A stretch of 37,865 nucleotides of DNA from Allostellaceae bacterium (GTDB lineage Bacteria > Pseudomonadota > Alphaproteobacteria > ATCC43930 > CGMCC-115725). Numbering within the stretch: position 1 is the first letter of the stretch; the number at the start of each line of letters is the position of its first letter. Shown one piece after another: positions 32,402 to 37,865 of this stretch. The stretch is taken from contig JANWJX010000050.1 in assembly GCA_025451725.1 (NCBI GenBank), positions 1-37,865 of the forward strand, in the 5' to 3' direction. Under the pieces are notes generated by a model, which did no database searches, had not been told where the DNA came from, and saw nothing but the letters and a program-made list of their open reading frames with translations. The translations under genes were made by a program, and so were the position numbers.

Positions 32402-33322
32402 TCATGCCGTGGCGCGGAACGCCTTGCCGAGCGCGGCCGGCGCGTTGAGCCGGATGCGCTTGGCGTCGCGCGAGATTATCACCAGCACCAGGATGGTTGC
32501 GAGATAGGGCAGCATCGACAGGAATTCAGGCGCGATCGGCACGGCAAAACCCTGGGCGTGAAGCTGCGCGATCGAGAAAAAGCCGAAAAGATAGGCGCCG
32601 AACAGCAGGCGCCACGGCTTCCAGGTCGAAAACACGACAAGCGCCAGCGCGATCCAGCCGCGGCCCGCGGTCATGCCCTCAGTCCAGAGCGGCGTATAGA
32701 CGATGGAGAGATAGGCGCCGCCGAGGCCCGACATCGCGCCGCCGAACAGCACGGCGAGGAACCGGATGCGACGCACCGGATAGCCGAGCGCGTGCGCGGC
32801 GTCGTGGTTTTCGCCGATCGAGCGCAGCACCAGCCCCGAACGGGTGCGCGACAGGTACCAGGCAATGGCGATGACAAATGCGACGGAGACATACACCATC
32901 GCGTTCTCGCCGAAGATCAGCGGCCCGACTAACGGAATGTCGCTGATGCCGGGGATATGGAGATGCGGCACCGGCGGCAGCGTCTTGCCGATATAGGCCT
33001 TGCCCATGAGGGCCGAGAGGCCGAGGCCGAAAATCGTCAGGGCCAGGCCGGTCGCCACTTGGTTGGCGAGGAAGATCAGCGTCAGCACCGCGAACAACGC
33101 CGCCATCAGCGCACCTGCGATCGCCGCGACCGCGAACCCGGCGATGGCGCTGTCGGTGCCGAACGCGACTCCGAACCCGACCACCGCGCCGACCACCATC
33201 ATGCCTTCGACGCCGAGATTGAGGACGCCGGATTTTTCCGTCACCAGTTCGCCCGACGCCGCCAGCAGGAGCGGCGTCGCCGACAGCACCATCGAGACCA
33301 GGATCGCGGTCAGCTCATGCAT
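32402..33322 (-). CDS. Nucleoside-type ABC transporter permease (second permease)
   Basis: A 306-residue permease with about nine hydrophobic segments, of the type that pairs with BMP binding proteins. It opens with [29 protein letters not shown], the usual YufQ-like motif, and has [21 protein letters not shown], the cytoplasmic coupling loop. The frame continues far upstream in an unrelated reading of the neighbouring gene; the ATG at 33322 shares one base with the stop of the first permease (TGATG), so translation is coupled. It works with the 360-residue permease and the double ATPase. Confidence 0.93.
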   Translation of the reverse strand: MHELTAILVSMVLSATPLLLAASGELVTEKSGVLNLGVEGMMVVGAVVGFGVAFGTDSAIAGFAVAAIAGALMAALFAVLTLIFLANQVATGLALTIFGLGLSALMGKAYIGKTLPPVPHLHIPGISDIPLVGPLIFGENAMVYVSVAFVIAIAWYLSRTRSGLVLRSIGENHDAAHALGYPVRRIRFLAVLFGGAMSGLGGAYLSIVYTPLWTEGMTAGRGWIALALVVFSTWKPWRLLFGAYLFGFFSIAQLHAQGFAVPIAPEFLSMLPYLATILVLVIISRDAKRIRLNAPAALGKAFRATA

Positions 33323-34404
33323 CAGGCGGCGCTTTCGGCAATGGCTTGTCCGATCTGCACGCGATAGCGCACCAGCAATTCGCATGCCAGCAGGAAGAAC
33401 AACAGCATGCCCTGGAACACGCCAACCACCGCCACCGGCAGGTCGAGCGAAATCTGCGCCGCCTCGCCGCCGAGATAGGAGAGGGCGATCAGCAGACCTG
33501 CCAGCACGATGCCGACGGGATGAAGCCGGCCGAGGAAAGCGACGATGATTGCGGTGAAGCCGTAGCCCGGCGAGATCACCGGCAGCAACTGGCCGATCGG
33601 CCCGGCGACCTCGTTGATACCGGCAATACCGGCGAGGCCGCCCGACAGCAGCAGACAGAACCAGGTGACCCGCTTGGCGCTGAACCCGGCATAGGCCGCG
33701 GCGGCGGGCGTCAGGCCGATCACCTTGATCTGATAGCCGAGGAAGCTGCGCGACAACAGGAACCAACCCCCCGCGGCGGCGATCAGCGCCAGGAACGTGC
33801 CGAGGCCGATGCGCGTGCCGGAAATCCATGGCTCGATCACGGCATAGCCGTCGAAAATCTTGCTCTGCGGAAAATTGTAACCCTGCGGGTTGCGCCACGG
33901 GCCGCGCACCAGATAGTTCAGCAGAAGCTGCGCGACATAGGTCAGCATCAGCGAGGTGAGGATTTCGTTGGCGTTGAACTGCGTCTTGAGCAGCGCCGGG
34001 ATCGCCGCCCAGGCCAGGCCGCCCAGCGCGCCCGCAATGAACATGACCGGCAGCGTGGCAGGGCCGAGCGTCGGCTCGTAGAACAGCGCGACGTAGGAAC
34101 CGCAGATGCCGCCGAGCACAAACTGGCCCTCGGCGCCGATGTTCCAGACATTGGCACGGAAGCCGATGGCGAGGCCGATGGCGCACAAGATCAGCGGCGC
34201 GCTTTTCACGCCCAGTTCGCCGGCGCCGTAGAAGGTCGAGATCGGGTCGATGAAAAACGCCTGATAGGCGCGGATCGGATCGCGTCCCAAAATCGCAAAC
34301 AGCACCGCCGCGCCGATCAGGGTCAGCACCACCGCCAGCACCGGCGAGAGATAGGTGGCGAGGCGCGAGGTCTGGGCGCGCGGCTCGAGCCTAAGACGCG
34401 GCAT
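33322..34404 (-). CDS. Nucleoside-type ABC transporter permease (first permease)
   Basis: A 360-residue permease of the YufP type, with about ten hydrophobic segments. Motifs are FRANVWNIGAEGQFVLGG near residue 82, the LKTQFNANEILTSLMLTYVA region, and the coupling loop IKVIGLTPAAAAYAGFSAKR. Its first 14 bp overlap the end of the ATPase gene, and its stop shares a base with the second permease start. Together the two permeases form the channel for the BMP-bound ligand, probably a purine or nucleoside. Confidence 0.93.
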   Translation of the reverse strand: MPRLRLEPRAQTSRLATYLSPVLAVVLTLIGAAVLFAILGRDPIRAYQAFFIDPISTFYGAGELGVKSAPLILCAIGLAIGFRANVWNIGAEGQFVLGGICGSYVALFYEPTLGPATLPVMFIAGALGGLAWAAIPALLKTQFNANEILTSLMLTYVAQLLLNYLVRGPWRNPQGYNFPQSKIFDGYAVIEPWISGTRIGLGTFLALIAAAGGWFLLSRSFLGYQIKVIGLTPAAAAYAGFSAKRVTWFCLLLSGGLAGIAGINEVAGPIGQLLPVISPGYGFTAIIVAFLGRLHPVGIVLAGLLIALSYLGGEAAQISLDLPVAVVGVFQGMLLFFLLACELLVRYRVQIGQAIAESAA

Positions 34405-35950
34405 GTGCTCCCGCCTGTTCTTTGCTCTCGAACTCGCCGCCCATCAGGAGGCCGATCTCATCGATATTGGTGTCAGCGACGCGCTTCGGCTCCGACAGTC
34501 GGCCGTGACTCATCACGGCGATGCGATCGCAAATCTCGAACAGCTCGTCGAGGTCTTCCGACACGACCAGCACCGCCGCGCCGGTGTCGCGCAGCCGGAT
34601 CAGCGCCTCGTGGATGGTCAGCGCCGCGCCGACATCGACGCCCCAGGTCGGATGCGCCGCGATCAGCACGCGCGGCTTTTGCAGAATTTCGCGGCCGATG
34701 ATAAATTTCTGCATGTTGCCGCCGGACAACGATCGCGCCTCCGCGTCGATCCCGGCGCACACCACGTTGTAGTCCTTGACGATGGCGCCGGCGAAGTTGC
34801 GCACGGTGGCGGTCTTGACCATGCCGGCGCCGACATTGCCGTCGAGATAGGCGGTAAGCAGCGCGTTGTCGGCGAGGCTCAGTTCTGCCACCGCGCCGCG
34901 GCCGAGACGCTCCTCGGGCACGAAGGCAAGACCGCGCGCGCGCCGCCCCGCGGGACCGAGACTGCCGGCTGGCTTGCCGTCGAAGCGGATCGCGTCGGCG
35001 CTGGGCGCGAGCCGCTCGCCCGCGAGCGCACGCAAAAATTCCATCTGGCCGTTGCCGGCGACCCCCGCGATGCCGAGAATCTCGCCCTTGCGCAGCGCCA
35101 GCGAAATATTGTCGAGCCTGGTGCCGAACGGATCGTCTGGCTCCATCGTCAGGTTCGTGACCGTCAACGCCTCGCCTTCGCCCTTGTGCTCGGCGGGACG
35201 CTTCACGGCGAGGACTTCGCTGCCGACCATCATGCGGGCGAGCGAGGCCGAGGTTTCCCGGCGCGGGTCGCATTGCGCCGTCACTGCGCCCTGGCGCAGC
35301 ACGGTCGCGCGTTGACACAGCGCCATGATCTCGCCGAGCTTGTGCGAGATATAAAGGATCGAGCAGCCCTCGGCGGCGAGGCGGCGCAGCACCTCGAACA
35401 GGCGCTCCACTTCCTGCGGCGTCAGCACCGAAGTCGGCTCGTCCATGATGAGCAGCTTCGGTTCTTGCATCAGGCAGCGCACGATCTCGACGCGCTGGCG
35501 CTCGCCGACCGCGAGGTCGTGGACATAGCGGTCGGGGTCGAGCGCCATGCCATAGCGCTTCGCGGTCTCGACGATCTTGCGTCGCAGCGCGCGCATGTCC
35601 CGCTGGTCATCGAGGCCGAGCGCGATGTTCTCGGTGACGGTCAGCGTCTCGAACAAGGTGAAATGCTGGAACACCATGCCGATGCCGAGGCGCCGCGCCG
35701 AGGCCGGGTCGTGCGCCGCGATCGGCTCGCCCTGCCAGCGGATTTCGCCTTCGTCGGCGCCGACGACACCGTAGATGATCTTGACCAGCGTGCTCTTGCC
35801 GGCACCGTTCTCGCCCAGGAGCGCGTGCAGCTCGCTCGGCATGACGGTGAGGTCGACATTCTTGTTCGCGACCGTGCCCGGATAGCGCTTGGTGATGCCC
35901 CTCAATTCAAGACGCGGCGCCTCGGCCGCGCTCCCCCCCGGTGAACTCAT
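34391..35950 (-). CDS. Nucleoside-type ABC transporter ATP-binding protein (two domains)
   Basis: A 519-residue ATPase with two tandem nucleotide-binding domains, as in YufO and sugar RbsA proteins. Domain 1 (about 1-245) has Walker A GENGAGKST, signature VGERQRVEI and Walker B LLIMDEPTS. Domain 2 (about 255-510) has a degenerate Walker A (GVAGNGQ), signature LSGGNMQKF and RVLIAAHPTWG at the Walker B position. The second site is thus probably inactive, normal in the family. Its start overlaps the xdhC stop (ATGA), and its end overlaps the first permease by 14 bp. It drives import of the BMP ligand. Confidence 0.95.
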   Translation of the reverse strand: MSSPGGSAAEAPRLELRGITKRYPGTVANKNVDLTVMPSELHALLGENGAGKSTLVKIIYGVVGADEGEIRWQGEPIAAHDPASARRLGIGMVFQHFTLFETLTVTENIALGLDDQRDMRALRRKIVETAKRYGMALDPDRYVHDLAVGERQRVEIVRCLMQEPKLLIMDEPTSVLTPQEVERLFEVLRRLAAEGCSILYISHKLGEIMALCQRATVLRQGAVTAQCDPRRETSASLARMMVGSEVLAVKRPAEHKGEGEALTVTNLTMEPDDPFGTRLDNISLALRKGEILGIAGVAGNGQMEFLRALAGERLAPSADAIRFDGKPAGSLGPAGRRARGLAFVPEERLGRGAVAELSLADNALLTAYLDGNVGAGMVKTATVRNFAGAIVKDYNVVCAGIDAEARSLSGGNMQKFIIGREILQKPRVLIAAHPTWGVDVGAALTIHEALIRLRDTGAAVLVVSEDLDELFEICDRIAVMSHGRLSEPKRVADTNIDEIGLLMGGEFESKEQAGAHAAS

Positions 35951-36768
35951 CCGGTGCCTCCGCGCAGGAGGGTGAGGGGCGGATGCAGCCGCGCCGGCAC
36001 CGCGTCGCGCACCTGAAGAAGTTGCGCCGCGACCGCGACGGCGATTTCGGCGGGATGCTTGCCGCCCGCGCCCTCGACGCCGATGGGGCAGGTAAGGCGG
36101 GCGAGTTCGGCGTCGCCGAGGCCGCGCGCCTTAAGGCGCTTTACGAACCGCGCGCGCTTGGTCGCCGAGCCGATCAGCCCGACATAGCGGAAATCGTCGC
36201 GGCGCAGCGCGGCTTCGAGAATGCGTTGATCGAGTGGATGGGAATGCGTCATCACCAGCACGAAACTCCCGGCGGGCAAAGCGGCAATTTCGTCCTCCGG
36301 CTCGTCGCTGACATTGACCGTGACGTTGCCGGGGATCGCTTCGGGGAAAATATCCTCGCGCGAATCGATCCAGGTGACGCGGCACGGCAGATCGCTGAGC
36401 AGCTTCACCAGCGCCTTGCCGACATGGCCGGCGCCGAACAGCGCGATATGGAACGCGGGTGGCTGGATCGGCTCCAAGAGCAGCGTTGCCTCGCCGCCGC
36501 AGCATTGGCCGAGACTCGGGCCGAGCGGGAAGCGATGCACCGAAGGCGCGGGGGGCAGATGCTCCTGCCGCAGCATTGCGCGCGATAGTTCGATGGCCTT
36601 CAGTTCAAGATGACCGCCGCCGACCGTGTCGAAAATCTTGTCGCGAGTGACGACCATCTTGGCGCCGGCCTCGCGCGGGGTCGAGCCTTTGACCTCGACC
36701 ACCGTCACCAGCACGGCGTCGCCGCCGGTCTCGGCAAGCCTGTTCAGCGCGGCGAGCCAGCCGGTCAT
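35947..36768 (-). CDS. xdhC: XdhC, xanthine dehydrogenase molybdenum cofactor chaperone
   Basis: A 273-residue chaperone that receives and sulfurates the molybdenum cofactor and inserts it into XdhB. An N-terminal XdhC/CoxI domain includes VTVVEVKGSTPREAGAKM and the GQCCGG pair (Cys89, Cys90) that is thought to bind the cofactor. A Rossmann segment follows, FGAGHVGKAL at about 111-120. The ATG at 36768 overlaps the stop of xdhB (ATGA); longer frames are shadow sequence. It is cotranscribed between the molybdenum subunit and the nucleoside transporter. Confidence 0.95.
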   Translation of the reverse strand: MTGWLAALNRLAETGGDAVLVTVVEVKGSTPREAGAKMVVTRDKIFDTVGGGHLELKAIELSRAMLRQEHLPPAPSVHRFPLGPSLGQCCGGEATLLLEPIQPPAFHIALFGAGHVGKALVKLLSDLPCRVTWIDSREDIFPEAIPGNVTVNVSDEPEDEIAALPAGSFVLVMTHSHPLDQRILEAALRRDDFRYVGLIGSATKRARFVKRLKARGLGDAELARLTCPIGVEGAGGKHPAEIAVAVAAQLLQVRDAVPARLHPPLTLLRGGTG

Positions 36769-37865
36769 TCCGCGGCCTCGCGTAACGGCGGCAATCGCTC
36801 GCCAATTTTCTCCTGCAGCGCGTCGATGGCGTTGAGGACGCGCTCGGGCGTCGCCGGCGCGTCGAGTTGCGGGCTCATCTGGTAGTCGCACACCGCGGCG
36901 ATCGCGTCCTTGATCGCGTGGAACACCGAGATCGCCAGCATCAGCGGCGGTTCGCCGACCGCCTTGGAGCGATACACCACGTCCTCGCGGTTGCGGCTCC
37001 ACTCGGCGATCCGGGCGTTGAACACGCGCGGCAGGTCGCTGCATGCCGGAATCTTGTAGGTCGAGGGCGCGTGCGTCATGAGGCGCCCCTTGCCGTCCCA
37101 ATGAAGCTCCTCGCTGGTCAGCCAGCCCATGCCCTGAATGAAGCCGCCTTCGATCTGCCCCATGTCGATCGCGGGATTGATGGACTTGCCGACGTCGTGA
37201 AGGATGTCGACGCGCTCGACCTTGTACTCGCCGGTCAGCGTGTCGATCAGCACTTCCGACGCCGCCGCGCCATAGGCGAAATAAAAAAATGGCCGGCCGC
37301 GCATCGTCACCGGGTCATAGGCGACTTTCGGCGTCGCGAAATAGCCGGTTGCCGACAGCGAAATGCGTTTGGAATAAGCGAGCTTGACGAACTCGGGGAA
37401 CGGCATGGTCCTTTTCGCGCCAAGCCGCACCTGATTGTCGGCGAATGCGATCTTGCCGGACGCGATTTTGAAATGTGCGGCGGCGAACTTGACGAGGCGG
37501 TCCTTGATAATGCGCGCCGCGTTCTGTGCCGCCGCGCCGTTGAGGTCGGTGCCCGATGAGGCCGCGGTCGCCGAGGTGTTCGGGACTTTGCCCGTCGTCG
37601 TGGCGGTGATCTTCACCTTTGCGAAGTCGATGCCGAACTCGTCGGCGACGATCTGGGCGACCTTGGTGTTGAGGCCCTGGCCCATCTCGGTGCCGCCGTG
37701 ATTGAGTTTCACGGAACCGTCGGTATAGACCAGCACCAGCGCGCCCGCCTGATTGAACACGGTCGCGGTGAAGGAGATGCCGAACTTCACCGGCGTCAGC
37801 GCGAGGCCGCGCTTCAGGAACGGGCTCGACGCATTCCATGCCGCGATGTCCTTACGGCGCTTCCA
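36765..37865 (-). CDS. xdhB: Xanthine dehydrogenase molybdenum-binding subunit, 5' end cut by window
   Basis: The C-terminal 366 residues of the large molybdopterin subunit that oxidises hypoxanthine and xanthine to urate. The frame is open to the last base of the window, so the rest of the roughly 770-residue protein lies outside; the GTG at 37790 is internal. Marks include NHGGTEMGQGLNTK (cofactor binding), EGGFIQGMGW, and KAVGEPPLML with the catalytic Glu. It overlaps xdhC by 4 bp. The FAD/iron-sulfur subunit xdhA is expected just beyond the window edge. Other xanthine-oxidase-family substrates are possible, but xdhC and the uric acid genes support xanthine. Confidence 0.95.
   Translation of the reverse strand, partial: WKRRKDIAAWNASSPFLKRGLALTPVKFGISFTATVFNQAGALVLVYTDGSVKLNHGGTEMGQGLNTKVAQIVADEFGIDFAKVKITATTTGKVPNTSATAASSGTDLNGAAAQNAARIIKDRLVKFAAAHFKIASGKIAFADNQVRLGAKRTMPFPEFVKLAYSKRISLSATGYFATPKVAYDPVTMRGRPFFYFAYGAAASEVLIDTLTGEYKVERVDILHDVGKSINPAIDMGQIEGGFIQGMGWLTSEELHWDGKGRLMTHAPSTYKIPACSDLPRVFNARIAEWSRNREDVVYRSKAVGEPPLMLAISVFHAIKDAIAAVCDYQMSPQLDAPATPERVLNAIDALQEKIGERLPPLREAAE

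Noticed and set aside
34355-35944. A 529-codon plus-strand frame opposite the double ATPase
   Set aside because: Antisense shadow of a well-conserved ATPase gene.
1-37865. tRNA, rRNA, CRISPR, transposase or phage genes
   Set aside because: None recognised on reading both strands; mobile features are limited to palindromic intergenic repeats.

Overview
The window is high-GC DNA with tightly packed, often 4-bp-overlapping operons, Tat-type signal peptides on the ABC binding proteins, an IclR/PcaR-type regulator and palindromic intergenic repeats of a kind common in Rhizobiales. It most likely comes from an alphaproteobacterial chromosome (Bradyrhizobium/Rhodoplanes-like; this is inference from style, not a database match). 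No rRNA, tRNA, CRISPR array, insertion sequence or phage gene was seen.

Layout. (1) 1-5378, plus strand: the methyl cycle (metK, cut by the window start, and ahcY), then a divergent MetF-like reductase, a short citrate-synthase/citryl-CoA-lyase-fold protein that lacks two usual catalytic residues, and a secreted esterase. (2) 5382-7996, minus strand: an acyl-CoA-dehydrogenase-fold flavoprotein, the flavin prenyltransferase UbiX and a class II aldolase/adducin-fold protein without the aldolase glutamate. (3) 8206-12925, plus strand: the first two-subunit hydroquinone 1,2-dioxygenase, then an operon of a MetE-like zinc-site protein, maleylacetate reductase and an EctD/PhyH-like dioxygenase. (4) 12926-16144: a polytopic GT-C-like membrane protein, a GlsB-type membrane protein and a persulfide dioxygenase-rhodanese fusion. 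(5) 16214-20360: an IclR regulator divergent from a second hydroquinone dioxygenase, followed after a strong terminator by a 4-hydroxymuconic semialdehyde dehydrogenase candidate. (6) 20526-30027, plus strand: a branched-chain-type (HAAT) ABC transporter, an intradiol hydroxyquinol-type dioxygenase, and purine catabolism (puuD, puuE, fused uraD-allC). (7) 30203-31139: a candidate 21-codon upstream ORF and a histidine-rich NicO/UreH-like metal transporter. (8) 31237-37865, minus strand: xdhB (cut by the window end), xdhC and a BMP-family nucleoside-type ABC transporter.

How it fits together. Two pathways dominate. The first is the lower hydroquinone/hydroxyquinol route: hydroquinone dioxygenase to 4-hydroxymuconic semialdehyde, its dehydrogenase to maleylacetate, hydroxyquinol dioxygenase also to maleylacetate, and maleylacetate reductase to 3-oxoadipate. 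This is the same set as pnpCDEFG of 4-nitrophenol degraders, but scattered over 17 kb, with the dioxygenase duplicated. The second is purine salvage as nitrogen source: uptake, xanthine oxidation, urate hydroxylation, OHCU decarboxylation, allantoinase and allantoate amidohydrolase; a 5-hydroxyisourate hydrolase is not in the window. The substrate that feeds the hydroquinone branch is not evident. The MetE-like, MetF-like, UbiX, class II aldolase-fold and ACAD-fold genes near it are the best candidates for undescribed peripheral chemistry.
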